DNA of 64,000 bases from Spirosoma lacussanchae (GTDB taxonomy: Bacteria > Bacteroidota > Bacteroidia > Cytophagales > Spirosomataceae): positions 186,001 to 250,000 of the forward strand of contig NZ_SWJG01000005.1 in NCBI RefSeq assembly GCF_005870035.1, read 5' to 3'. The translations under genes and the position numbers were made by a program. This document shows positions 17,215-25,911 of the stretch, one piece after another; positions within the stretch are counted from its first letter, which is position 1; each line of letters starts with the position of its first letter. The notes below the pieces were generated by a model, which worked only from the letters and a program-made list of their open reading frames with translations, was not told where the DNA came from and did not search any database.

Positions 17215-17403
17215 ATGTGGCAGATACGCCATACGTTTACTAGAAGCACACGTGATATGTGGCATCACTGGATGGACGAATTTTTAAACCTGGTGGCAGG
17301 CAACAGCCGGTATATCCGCTACTCAGCCCGTACCCATTGGCTGGCGCTACTGGTTCTAATAATCCTGATCGGCTTACCGCTTCTTTTATACTACGTCAGC
17401 TAG
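17215..17403 (+). CDS. Small single-helix membrane protein, hypothetical
   Basis: A 62-codon frame whose last third is a strong membrane helix (LALLVLIILIGLPLLLYYVS) after a basic segment, an inner-membrane topology with the N-terminus in the cytoplasm. Internal ATGs at 17257 and 17272 would give shorter versions starting MWHHWMDEF or MDEFLN. It ends 67 bases before the Na/Pi cotransporter gene and could be a small accessory of it. I recognise no family, and a chance frame cannot be excluded. Confidence 0.4.
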   Translation: MWQIRHTFTRSTRDMWHHWMDEFLNLVAGNSRYIRYSARTHWLALLVLIILIGLPLLLYYVS

Positions 17404-17470
17404 CGTAGATACTCGTCTGTTTGATGACTGAAGTTCTTACAAAACTCACCCTTCTTAATCGGAGCCATAT

Positions 17471-18442
17471 ATGCAGGCTTACTTACCCGTCCTGTTGCCC
17501 CTGCTTTCCGGTTTGGTGCTTTTTTTATTTGCCCTGAATTACCTCTCGGATGGCCTGAAAGCCATTTCAGGCGAACAACTTAACCAGTGGCTAAGCCGCT
17601 TCACCAGCAACGTGGCCACCGGTATTTTGACCGGTGTGGTTATTACGATACTGCTGGACTCGTCCTCGGCTGTCATTATCATGGCTATTGCCCTGGTCAA
17701 CACCCGGGCGCTATCGTTTCGGCAGGCGCTGGGTGTGGTACTGGGGGCCAACATCGGTACGACGTTTTCCAGCCAGCTTATTGCGTTTGATGTAGGGCAG
17801 TGGGCAGGCCTGCCCATGGCGGTAGGCCTTGGGTTAATGGTGCTCAGCCACCGGGACTGGCTTACCCAATCGGGCCAGGTCCTGCTGGGGCTGGGTATGC
17901 TGTTCCTGGGTCTATACCTGATGGAGGATGCGGTAGAACCGCTCAAGCACATGCCGACCGTAACCCGGTGGATGCAGGGGCTGGACAATCCCGGGCGGGG
18001 CGCACTCGTAGGAGCCGGTGTTACGGTGCTGTTGCAATCCTCCTCGGCAACGGTAGGCATGGCGGTCGTTCTGGAAGGCCAGCAACTGCTGACGCTGCCG
18101 GCCGGCATTGCCCTGATGATGGGAGCCGAACTGGGCACCTGCGCTGATACGTTGGTAGCCAGTATTGGCCGGAGCCGGGCGGCTCTTCGAACAGGCTTGT
18201 TTCACTTGGTCTTTAATGTGTTCTCCATCGGGCTGGGCCTGCTACTGATCGACCCGTTCACGGCTTTGATCAAAATCCTGTCAGCGGGGGCGCCAGCGGG
18301 CCGTCAGTTAGCCAATGCTCACGTTCTTTTTAATGTGATTGGGGTGGCACTCGTCGTGGGTTTTGTCCCCATCATCGCTACCTGGCTGGAGCGGTGGCTG
18401 CCCGACGTTTCGGCAGATGGCGCTCAGCCAAAGATGAAGTGA
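17471..18442 (+). CDS. Na/phosphate cotransporter family protein (NptA-like)
   Basis: A 323-residue membrane protein with two inverted-repeat halves of the Na/Pi-cotransporter family. Each half has the serine-rich re-entrant motif: TILLDSSSAVIIM in the first and VLLQSSSATVGMA in the second; the first has Asp where Gln is usual. About eight hydrophobic segments cover the length. There is no C-terminal PhoU-like domain, which longer relatives carry. Role: sodium-driven uptake of inorganic phosphate across the inner membrane, fitting the phosphatases around it. Start at 17471 opens MQAYLPVLLPLLSGLVLFLF, as in homologues. Confidence 0.85.
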   Translation: MQAYLPVLLPLLSGLVLFLFALNYLSDGLKAISGEQLNQWLSRFTSNVATGILTGVVITILLDSSSAVIIMAIALVNTRALSFRQALGVVLGANIGTTFSSQLIAFDVGQWAGLPMAVGLGLMVLSHRDWLTQSGQVLLGLGMLFLGLYLMEDAVEPLKHMPTVTRWMQGLDNPGRGALVGAGVTVLLQSSSATVGMAVVLEGQQLLTLPAGIALMMGAELGTCADTLVASIGRSRAALRTGLFHLVFNVFSIGLGLLLIDPFTALIKILSAGAPAGRQLANAHVLFNVIGVALVVGFVPIIATWLERWLPDVSADGAQPKMK

Positions 18443-18777
18443 GGAGGGGTGATTAGACGTTATCCATCTGGTTTTGATCGCGCTTGACCGATCTGATGAC
18501 GTCCTCGCACTGATGCCGAACCGCTTACCGCTGCATGAACTCGTCGGAGTGTCAACTGGCGGAGCCAGCGTGAACCAGATTGGTTTGCTGACCGGCTCTT
18601 CCGGAGAGGTTATACAGCCCAGCCGAATAGCATACTGCGTAGTTTTGCGCTGTCAGAGGGAGAATAGGTAAAGATTTAGGTTAATGATTTGATTAATCGG
18701 TAGTTAGCGGTTTAGGTAACGGCAATGTACCCGTAAACATTATTGTTAGTTTTGACTTCTACTAAACCGTTTAACGC
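18443..18777. other. Intergenic stretch, no gene recognised
   Basis: A 335-base gap. A short forward frame (18474-18671) shows no recognisable domain. The last 100 bases before the methyltransferase are AT-rich and probably hold its promoter, but I cannot point to a clear TAnnTTTG box. Confidence 0.4.
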
Positions 18778-19611
18778 ATGGAAATCACGTCAACTCTTTC
18801 GCCTGATGACGAGTACATATTGGGGCGTACATCGGCCGAGTATCAGCGTTTGCGCCAGCAGGCTATGTTGTGGGAGTTTGCAACACAACGGGTACTGAGC
18901 CGCCTGGGCCTTCGCGAAGGCATGTCTTGCGCCGATATCGGCAGCGGTCCCGGCGAAACTATGCGTCTGATGGGTGAACTGGTAGGGGCATCGGGCTACG
19001 TGCTGGGGGTCGATATGGATAACATTATTGGTCAGGAGAGCCTGATTATGCTTAAGACGGCCAATCCTGCCCGGTATGAATTTCTGCACGCGAATCTGTT
19101 GGAGCTGGACGAACTGACCCAGGGACCATTCGACCTGGTATTGGCCCGGCTAACCTTGTACCATATGAAGAACCCCGCCGATTTACTGAGAAAAATGAGT
19201 CGTTGGGTAAAGCCGGGTGGATACGTTGTTGTGCAGGACTATTACAACGACGGGGCGGCCCCCTCGGCGCCTTTCCCGGAGTTTCAGCACTACAAAGATG
19301 TTTTCTACGGGGTGTGCCGGGCAGCGGGTCTGGACCCCAATATTGGCGTTCGCCTGCCCGATCTATTTATTGAGGCAGGCCTTGGCTTTCCGGATGATAC
19401 CGACGTTGCCGGCCGGTTAGTTTCGTTCGCTCAGGCTAAGTTGATGCTCAAGGCGGTTTACACCAGTGTGCTGCAGCCGGCCCTGCAACTGAAATTGACC
19501 ACTCCCGAACGAGCCCAGGCCTACGCTGATGAGTTAGATCGGGTTGAGCAGACAGGCCAGGTGACGGCGGGCCTTTGGCCACTGATGATCAGTGCCTGGA
19601 AGAAGATGTAG
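18778..19611 (+). CDS. Class I SAM-dependent methyltransferase
   Basis: A 277-residue Rossmann-fold methyltransferase. Motif I is CADIGSGPGETMRLM (about 56-70), the acidic residue after strand 2 is in VLGVDMD, and motif IV is DLVLARLTLYHM, followed by a WVKPGGYVVVQDYY post-motif. This order is typical of small-molecule methyltransferases of the UbiE/methyltransf_11 kind. The C-terminal 90 residues are helical and may form the substrate lid. The substrate is unknown. It lies alone, converging with the phosphatase gene at 19799 across a shared hairpin, so its tie to phosphate metabolism is only positional. Confidence 0.85.
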   Translation: MEITSTLSPDDEYILGRTSAEYQRLRQQAMLWEFATQRVLSRLGLREGMSCADIGSGPGETMRLMGELVGASGYVLGVDMDNIIGQESLIMLKTANPARYEFLHANLLELDELTQGPFDLVLARLTLYHMKNPADLLRKMSRWVKPGGYVVVQDYYNDGAAPSAPFPEFQHYKDVFYGVCRAAGLDPNIGVRLPDLFIEAGLGFPDDTDVAGRLVSFAQAKLMLKAVYTSVLQPALQLKLTTPERAQAYADELDRVEQTGQVTAGLWPLMISAWKKM

Positions 19612-19728
19612 GTAACAGGAGCCTGTCCGGCCTATTTTCATGCAGACCGATTTATAGCGTACCATAGATGTCAACAATCACCTGGTCGTAGCGTGTGTTT
19701 TGATGAAAGCGTAGGGAAAGCGCTGAAT

Positions 19729-19777
19729 CAACCCCCATGGCAAACACATGACTGTAGGCTATCCGCCATGGGGGTTG
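19729..19777. terminator. Bidirectional hairpin between convergent genes
   Basis: Perfect 13-bp arms, CAACCCCCATGGC (19729-19741) and GCCATGGGGGTTG (19765-19777), around a 23-base loop, midway between convergent stops at 19611 and 19799. Confidence 0.6.
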
Positions 19778-19798
19778 TATAGTACCTTATTCGCCACC

Positions 19799-20926
19799 TT
19801 AGCGACCGGAGAATGGGCTTACAGTTGGGATGGGCGCTCCTACTGGATGCTCGCAGGTGAACGTATACCCCAGCAGTCGGGCGAGGGTAGCGGCAACCTG
19901 ATGCTGAAAGATCACTTCTCCACCAGACTGCTCTCCACTCGGCGGTGTATCGGGACCCAGGGCCGCCAGCCATATCTGATACGAGTCGGGCGTTTTGGTG
20001 CCGTGATCTTTCCAGCGGGCTTTAGGCGTATGACCCCGTCCGTGGTCGGTAGTGATCAGGAAACTGGTTTTGTCCTTGTATTGGGGCATCGACTGGAGCG
20101 TCTGCCAGAGGTCGCCAATCAGCCGGTCGAGCGTTTGGAGCATACGCAGGTGGTCGGCATACCGGCCGGCATGGGCTAGATCATCGGTTTCATCGAATGA
20201 AAGAAAAAGCACCCGGGGCTGGTGCTGGCGTAGATGATTCCAGGCGGCATAGTACGTAAGCACATCAGGGCGTACGCCCGCAAAATCGGATCGTACATTG
20301 CTTACCATCGCGTTGAGTAACGAATCCGTGGCCGTCCGGGCAGGCTGAATAGCCTCTAAGGCCGAATTGGCGTAGATGCCACTGCGCTCTTCATTGACGG
20401 CCGCTTCGATGACGTCCCAGGAAGAAAAGACAGCTACCTTACCCTGCAAGGCAGGCTGTTTATTAAGAAACTCCAATACCGTTGTATTCGGGTTATTTTT
20501 CTTGTCGTTTGAGTTAATACGTTCATCAGCATAGCCCGATAGAATTTCGTTGTAGCCAGGATAGCTAAACCAGTAGAGATTGGATACGTTCATCCGACTG
20601 CCCTTCAGGCGGTTCCCGTATAGTTGTCCCTGCCTGGCCATGGTGTTCCAGAAGAAAGGCATCAGCCGGTTTCGCCTTTCCTCGGGTGTTGGCGCCCAAA
20701 ACTGCTTTCGGGCACCGGCGGTGTCCTGATAATACGACTGATCGAATAGAAGGATTGAATCGGCGCCCGCAAAGACCTCCTGCCATCGGACACCATCCAG
20801 GGTGATGAGAACGATATTTTCGGTATGCCGGGAAACAGGTGCCGACGATTGTGCCCGTAGATCGAAACAACAAACTATTGCGACAACGATCAGGAAGCTG
20901 GTCTGCCAGCGCATGGTATAAATCAA
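19799..20926 (-). CDS. Alkaline phosphatase family protein (phosphodiesterase type)
   Basis: A 375-residue secreted member of the alkaline phosphatase superfamily, with a signal peptide ending near LRAQSS. The first metal-binding aspartate is in VLITLDGVRWQEVF. The substrate/nucleophile region is FSYPGYNEILSGYADERI, and the later metal ligands are in SFDETDDLAHAGRY and ITTDHGRGHTPKARWKDHG. These match secreted phosphodiesterase/phosphoglycerate-mutase-like enzymes of Bacteroidota. The usual Ser/Thr nucleophile is not obvious in PGYNE, so activity needs caution. An in-frame ATG 12 bases downstream (20914) is an alternative start. A decayed relative lies at 14710-14900. Confidence 0.85.
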   Translation of the reverse strand: MIYTMRWQTSFLIVVAIVCCFDLRAQSSAPVSRHTENIVLITLDGVRWQEVFAGADSILLFDQSYYQDTAGARKQFWAPTPEERRNRLMPFFWNTMARQGQLYGNRLKGSRMNVSNLYWFSYPGYNEILSGYADERINSNDKKNNPNTTVLEFLNKQPALQGKVAVFSSWDVIEAAVNEERSGIYANSALEAIQPARTATDSLLNAMVSNVRSDFAGVRPDVLTYYAAWNHLRQHQPRVLFLSFDETDDLAHAGRYADHLRMLQTLDRLIGDLWQTLQSMPQYKDKTSFLITTDHGRGHTPKARWKDHGTKTPDSYQIWLAALGPDTPPSGEQSGGEVIFQHQVAATLARLLGYTFTCEHPVGAPIPTVSPFSGR

Positions 20927-21047
20927 TTTGGTTTGATTAACGAGTATGGCGATTTACTGAAGAATTTCTGACAGATATACAGCCAATAATTGACGCGCGA
21001 TAGATTGGTAACGGGGCTCAGGGTAAATACAGCCGCCTGTAATCGGT

Positions 21048-22478
21048 TTATCTCCCCTTGTTTACCCCGGTTGCCTGAAGCATAAGGGTGTGTAAGTCGG
21101 TGTTCTTAACCAGGGCTGGCATTGACATGCTGTCCCGCGTGAAGTTGCCCGGTGTAGACACGCCCGGTCCCAGGATGGCCAGTTCGACAAAGTCGGCCGT
21201 ATGGTCCATGCCGGCCCAGCCCACAGATGTGTGGGCGGTTTGCAGACCCGCCAGCTGGCGATAGGGCAGCTTGTTGGGGTTGTAGATCCCGGTTTCATCC
21301 AGGCTTGTAAACTGAGCCAGCAACCTGTTGGCTTCGTCGGCCTTGAGCACTATACCCTGAGCCGCTTCGAGTCGTTCAATCAGTTGGCCAGCGGTCGTTT
21401 CCTTTGAGATTCCTTTCAACACCCACTCGTTGGTGTGCTTCACCGTATGCAGGGAGTCGAACTGGCGGCTCGCGGCACTCCCCGACAGCAGGCCCGGATT
21501 GGCGTTACCGTGGTCGGTAGTCACTACAATGAGCGTTTCCTGATCCTGCTCGGCAAACTGAATAGCCTCGCCCACGGCATCATCAAAGGCCAGCTGATCA
21601 TACAGCAGGGCGGCCAGGTCGTTGGCATGGGCGGCCCAGTCAACCTTGCCACCCTCCACCTGCAGGACGAATCCCTTTGGATTGCCGCGCATCAGTTCGA
21701 TAGCCGTTCGGGTCATCTCGGCCAGCGTAGGAATGGTTTTTTGTAAGTCAGGACTTTGAGCCCGATCGAGGGCGTAAGGAAGCCCGTCGGAATGGAATAC
21801 CCCCAGAGCAGGCTTGCCCGCCCGGAACTGAAGCATCGCATCGCGGTTTCGGGCAACCTGGTAGCCCTGCGTGTCGAACTGCGCGAATACGTCTTTCTTG
21901 TCGGCTCGCCCCTCTGCACTAAACTGTTCGCTACCACCGCCCATCATCACGTCGAAGCGTAGCTCCAGGTACTGCTCGGCAATGGCGGCCATGCTGCCCC
22001 GGCTTTTACTGGCGACGCAGAATCCGGCCGGCGTGGCGTGCGTGATGGGTACTGTCGTTACGCAACCGACCGCCTTACCCGCCTTTTTGAACGTTTGCAA
22101 AATAGGCTCATAAGTCTCACCATTGGCCCCCACGTTGAGCGAACCATTCGGCACCCGAACGCCACCCCCCCAGGCCGACGAGGCAGCCGCCGAGTCGGTG
22201 ACCAGCGACGAAGCCGAAGCCGTATCCATTAAAGCCCGATGAACGCGGTTATCTCGGTAAAGGCCCAGCCAATGGCTGGAGCGCCCTTCTTTTCGCTGCC
22301 GCAGCAGATCAGCCATATTCAGCGTACCCGTACTCATGCCGTCGCTGACCAGAAAAATAATGTTTTTAGCCCGTCCCGTCTTCTGAAGTAACGATTCGGT
22401 GCGGAGCTGCCACGGGTCGACCAGTGCGGTGCTGATAGTTGCCAGGGTGCTGCTGCGAAAAAAGTCCCGCCGTTTCAT
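21048..22478 (-). CDS. phoA: Alkaline phosphatase (PhoA family)
   Basis: A 476-residue alkaline phosphatase. An N-terminal MKRRDFFRSSTLATI resembles a Tat signal. Catalytic features are clear: metal ligand Asp46 in FLVSDGMSTG, the nucleophile serine in LVTDSAAASS (Ser96), EGGKVDWAAHAND, and the zinc ligands DHGN and, later, HTSVGWAGMDHTADF. It removes phosphate from monoesters outside the inner membrane. It lies 121 bases from the 20926 gene and 96 bases downstream of the phosphoesterase gene, all on the minus strand, so the three may form one transcript. Confidence 0.92.
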   Translation of the reverse strand: MKRRDFFRSSTLATISTALVDPWQLRTESLLQKTGRAKNIIFLVSDGMSTGTLNMADLLRQRKEGRSSHWLGLYRDNRVHRALMDTASASSLVTDSAAASSAWGGGVRVPNGSLNVGANGETYEPILQTFKKAGKAVGCVTTVPITHATPAGFCVASKSRGSMAAIAEQYLELRFDVMMGGGSEQFSAEGRADKKDVFAQFDTQGYQVARNRDAMLQFRAGKPALGVFHSDGLPYALDRAQSPDLQKTIPTLAEMTRTAIELMRGNPKGFVLQVEGGKVDWAAHANDLAALLYDQLAFDDAVGEAIQFAEQDQETLIVVTTDHGNANPGLLSGSAASRQFDSLHTVKHTNEWVLKGISKETTAGQLIERLEAAQGIVLKADEANRLLAQFTSLDETGIYNPNKLPYRQLAGLQTAHTSVGWAGMDHTADFVELAILGPGVSTPGNFTRDSMSMPALVKNTDLHTLMLQATGVNKGR

Positions 22479-22574
22479 GTCTCTTTCGTGAAGTAGTTAA
22501 CCGATCATTAATGAATACCAGCAGGGGAGCCCCTCGGAGCACGCTGCCGTATCGCCGACCGGCCTGTCGTTTGC

Positions 22575-24185
22575 TTATTCCTTGCCGGGCGTCGGCTGGG
22601 CCTCCGCCACTACCCGTAGCGCTGTGCTGGCCGTGAACGTACGGCCGTAGGCATCTTTTGCCTGCACCTCAATCGAATGCTCACCCACGGTCAGCTTACC
22701 ACTCAATCGGGCTCGCCACAGATGGGTTGACACGACCGGAGTCGATGGGCGTGTGCCGGTAAGCGGCTTATTGGCGGTATCCCACCGGTAGCGCACGCCA
22801 CTCATTACCGGATCGGGCTCCTCAACCCGTTGCATAGACCGCCAGCTGCCCCCATCAATGCGAAATTGTAAGGAATCGCGATCACTACCCTGATAGAAGT
22901 TGGCATACAGATCGTAGCGCCCATTCTGGCCTTCTGTCACCACACTGGGCGCATAGAGCCCAATCTTGTACTCGGCGGGTTGCCCGGCCACCCGGTAGTC
23001 GAACGAGTATCGGTTGCCCTCGAACGACAAAAAGCAGTAACCTTTGGGCGTGCCATCGCGCATGGTCGAGACAGGTACGCCCTGCTGGTTCATCTCACCG
23101 GAATACCAGTCGCCCGATGTAGTGCCTACGTTGTATTCGTGGTGTGGGGTAGCCCGGTCGAAGCCGTCTTTGGCTCCGTGGAAATAATGTTGCTGCACGT
23201 GCGTATGGGCCGACAGCGACAACGTATGAGGAAACGCTTTTAGTAGACTGAATAACCGCTGCCGGTCGGCGGTGCGAAAGCTTTCGCTGCCCCCTTCGCT
23301 AAACAGTGGGATGTGATGGCAGAGCACCACCAGGTAATCGGTAGGTACGTGCTTCAGGTCATTCTCGACGAACGCCAGTTGATCCGGGCGAAGGCCGCCC
23401 TGATACCCTTCGCCATCGCGGGGATCGGGGTACAGAATATCATCCAGCACGATAAAGTGGACTTTTCCCTGGTTGAGCGCGTAATTATTCGGACCATACA
23501 TACCTTCGAAGCTCTCATCGGACAGTGTATCCGCTTTGACGTCGTAGTTCATGTCGTGGTTGCCGATCACTTGAAACCAGGGCAGGGCTAACCGCCGGAT
23601 GGCCGCGTTATAAGCCGGGTACAGGGTTGGGTTGTCGCCTACCTGGTCGCCCAGACTGATACCGAACTGAAACGGTTTGGTTTTACCTTCCAGTTCGGTA
23701 ATGATACCACGTTCAAAAAAGGTAACCTGTTGATTCGTATACACCTGCGGATCGCCAAAAACCAGAACCTGATAGTTGTCAGGTTCATCAGCCTTCCGGA
23801 GTGCAAAATCTACAGACTTCGGCAAAGGCCCGGTAGGTGCCACACCCGCGTATTTGAGAGTCGGTGATCCGGCAGGTTTATGCCGGTAGTAGAACTGCGG
23901 CAGATTCTGGTCATTTGTCGGCAGCTGGTAGCCCGTTGGCTTGATCACAAACAGGATATCATCGCTATCGACCGGCAACTGATAACGGCCGTTCTGGTCG
24001 GTGAGCGTTACGTCATGCCCGTTTGAAACGGCAACCTTCGCTACCCCTGGCTCGGCTCTTTCTTTTTTACCATTACCGTTCAGGTCCTCAAAAACCAATC
24101 CGCTGGCAGTTTGCTGCGCCCAGGACGATGCGCTGCTGACCAGCAACGCGCCTATTGTGATCCTATATATCAAAGAAAATTTCAT
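22575..24185 (-). CDS. Secreted calcineurin-like phosphoesterase with SdrD B-like domain
   Basis: A 536-residue secreted protein. After the signal peptide (ending ASSWAQQ), a prealbumin/SdrD B-like domain begins GLVFEDLNGNGKKERAEPGV. The metallophosphoesterase core has FGDPQVY, LGDQVGDN, VIGNHDMNYD, LCHHIPLF and LSAHTHVQQHYF, a complete metal-ligand set. A C-terminal beta-rich domain (about 410-530) ends with LTVGEHSIEVQAKDAYGRTF. Such proteins cleave phosphomono- or diesters outside the cell. It heads the minus-strand phosphatase group. The substrate is not known. Confidence 0.87.
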   Translation of the reverse strand: MKFSLIYRITIGALLVSSASSWAQQTASGLVFEDLNGNGKKERAEPGVAKVAVSNGHDVTLTDQNGRYQLPVDSDDILFVIKPTGYQLPTNDQNLPQFYYRHKPAGSPTLKYAGVAPTGPLPKSVDFALRKADEPDNYQVLVFGDPQVYTNQQVTFFERGIITELEGKTKPFQFGISLGDQVGDNPTLYPAYNAAIRRLALPWFQVIGNHDMNYDVKADTLSDESFEGMYGPNNYALNQGKVHFIVLDDILYPDPRDGEGYQGGLRPDQLAFVENDLKHVPTDYLVVLCHHIPLFSEGGSESFRTADRQRLFSLLKAFPHTLSLSAHTHVQQHYFHGAKDGFDRATPHHEYNVGTTSGDWYSGEMNQQGVPVSTMRDGTPKGYCFLSFEGNRYSFDYRVAGQPAEYKIGLYAPSVVTEGQNGRYDLYANFYQGSDRDSLQFRIDGGSWRSMQRVEEPDPVMSGVRYRWDTANKPLTGTRPSTPVVSTHLWRARLSGKLTVGEHSIEVQAKDAYGRTFTASTALRVVAEAQPTPGKE

Positions 24186-24652
24186 ACGTTATGTCGATAC
24201 CGCAGATGGCCAGGTTAGTCGGGGCTGACTCCGGCAGCGTATCACGTGGGGCCGCTAATCAGACGTCCCCATGTTAACGCGACCCGTTTACCATAGCCCA
24301 CTGTCTCGCAGGGCTCAAAACTACAATGCCCTGTCGGCAAAGAAGTGACGCCTATATTATCAAAATGTGGTTTTTATGGGATTACCTTGCCAGACACTGC
24401 CGATGAATGGCATCCGTAGCGAGCGCAATACTGGGCTATATGCTACTAAAGTCGGGCTAAGCTGTTTAGCCTTTTGATCACGTAGACAGCTGGCATTTTT
24501 GGCCGATCTTCCCAAGCGTAAAGCAGCTTCTGGCCTGCGTGCTGGCCACTTTCGGTCAGTATAAAATCGCAGTGTATAACGGCGTTATAAAGTGTAGCTA
24601 TATTTCATAGTAGAAGACTATCTGGCTACAACCGGGGCCATGGGCTGGGCGC
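24186..24652. other. Intergenic stretch with one short palindrome
   Basis: A 467-base gap upstream of the phosphoesterase gene. It contains a perfect palindrome, TATAACG-G-CGTTATA (24575-24589), which could be an operator. I find no gene. Confidence 0.4.
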
Positions 24653-25147
24653 TTATTTCGTTGTTTCGAGCATCGACGCCAGGCCGTTTTTAAGCGAATA
24701 GTCCTGCGTGAACCGTACCGAATCCTGAAATAAAATCAGGTACGCGTCTTTGTAATAGCAGATTTTGAGCTGTTCCCCTTCGCTCTCGAAGAGCACAGGC
24801 CTGATTTCGCCCTCAACAACGGGGCGTTTCTCCAGTACTGCGGGTTTGTCGGTGCCCCCAAAAAAGATTTCTGCTTTCGATTGGTCGTTAGACAGCACCA
24901 CGTAGGTGGCAATTTCAGCTTCGCCGGGCGCGGTAGCTTCGTAGTTCTTGAACGGGGTGCCTTCTTCAAATACCCGTATGCACCTGTTTTTCACAGCCGA
25001 CCAGGTATAACCGGCTGAGCCTTTGCAGCCGTTGGGGTCCGCGTCATTGCCAACGATTTGTGTTTCTGCGGCCTCCTGTGAGCCGGGCTTTTTATCGGCG
25101 CAGGCCATGAGTAAACACAGGAGAGCAACAGATAGGGTCGATTTCAT
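24653..25147 (-). CDS. Lipoprotein, function unknown
   Basis: A 164-residue protein with a lipoprotein signal and lipobox LLMAC. The mature chain has two further cysteines in NGCKGSAGYTWS and KNRCIRVFEEG, likely a disulfide, followed by a beta-rich domain (EAEIATYVVLS, AEIFFGG). I recognise no named family, although the GYTWS-x-RCIR arrangement is one I associate with uncharacterised Bacteroidota lipoproteins. It is monocistronic, divergent from the sigma factor gene at 25393 across about 245 bases. Confidence 0.7.
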   Translation of the reverse strand: MKSTLSVALLCLLMACADKKPGSQEAAETQIVGNDADPNGCKGSAGYTWSAVKNRCIRVFEEGTPFKNYEATAPGEAEIATYVVLSNDQSKAEIFFGGTDKPAVLEKRPVVEGEIRPVLFESEGEQLKICYYKDAYLILFQDSVRFTQDYSLKNGLASMLETTK

Positions 25148-25335
25148 TGTTTCGGTTGGGGTATAGTGGCGCTGTTCTGAAACGACAGCTGCTGGTTTCC
25201 TGTCGGCTATTCTCGGGTGAAAATACTCATTCGGCTGACTTCGTATGGCTGCAAATCGTATGCCGTTCGTAAAAACTGACTGCCAGGTTGACCGTCAGCT
25301 CTATTAAAGAACGGGACGAACTGACTGGGGCTGTG

Positions 25336-25380
25336 AAAAAAAAATCGTCGGTGCTGTAATGTTTTCCCGGCTCGGTCGTC
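25336..25380 (+). promoter_or_regulatory. Putative ECF-type promoter, copy 1
   Basis: Nine A's followed by TC (25336-25346), then GTAA (25356-25359), 13 bases, and CGG (25373-25375) followed by TCGTC. The same layout with identical A9-TC and GTAA-N13-CGG spacing precedes the second sigma factor at 52377. It resembles ECF promoters (AAC-type -35, CGTC-type -10), so self-activation is likely (inference). It lies very close to the start codon at 25393. Confidence 0.5.
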
Positions 25381-25392
25381 TTTGCTCATGAG

Positions 25393-25911
25393 ATGGATCT
25401 ACAGGCGTTCAAACAACGGATTCTGCCCATTCAGAATCGACTCTTCCGGCTGGCTACGATGTTTCTGCGCAACCGCGAAGATGCCGAGGATGCGTTGCAG
25501 GATGTGCTGATGCGGCTGTGGTCGAACCGGCAGCAGCTGGATACGTATCAGAGCGTAGAAGCCCTGGCGGTACAAATGACGAAGAATCTGTGTCTGGACC
25601 GGCTGAAGTCACACGCCCGGCAAAAGCCCGTCGACACGGCGGACCTGGGTAGCGTGGCCACCAGCCAGCTTTCGCCCTACCGGCAGCTGGAGCTGGCCGA
25701 CAGTGCCGACCGGATGCGGCAGCTGATCGATCAGCTACCCGATGTGCAGAAGCTGGTACTCCATCTGCGGGATGTAGAAGAGTATTCCTTCGAGGAAATT
25801 GAGCAGGTAACCGGGCTGTCGATCAACGCGATTCGGGTTGCGCTCTCGCGGGCCCGGCAACGGCTGCGGGACGGTTACCTTAAACTGAACGACTATGAAG
25901 CCGACTATTGA
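25393..25911 (+). CDS. ECF RNA polymerase sigma factor (first module)
   Basis: A 172-residue sigma-70 family protein of the ECF class, with only regions 2 and 4. Region 2 has LATMFLRNREDAEDALQDVLMRLW (in pieces about 20-43). Region 4 has the helix-turn-helix EEYSFEEIEQVTGLSINAIRVALSRARQRL (about 129-158). It directs RNA polymerase to envelope-stress or surface genes. The downstream anti-sigma-like gene overlaps it by 17 bases, a sign of coupled translation. A promoter-like pattern in front is shared with the second sigma gene of the window. Start at 25393 gives MDLQAFKQRILPIQNRLFRL, as in relatives. Confidence 0.9.
   Translation: MDLQAFKQRILPIQNRLFRLATMFLRNREDAEDALQDVLMRLWSNRQQLDTYQSVEALAVQMTKNLCLDRLKSHARQKPVDTADLGSVATSQLSPYRQLELADSADRMRQLIDQLPDVQKLVLHLRDVEEYSFEEIEQVTGLSINAIRVALSRARQRLRDGYLKLNDYEADY

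Noticed and set aside
17077..17268. 63-codon reverse frame after phoD
   Set aside because: No recognisable domain, and it overlaps the small forward membrane-protein frame.
18474..18671. 65-codon forward frame in the gap before the methyltransferase
   Set aside because: No domain, promoter or conserved start that I can recognise.
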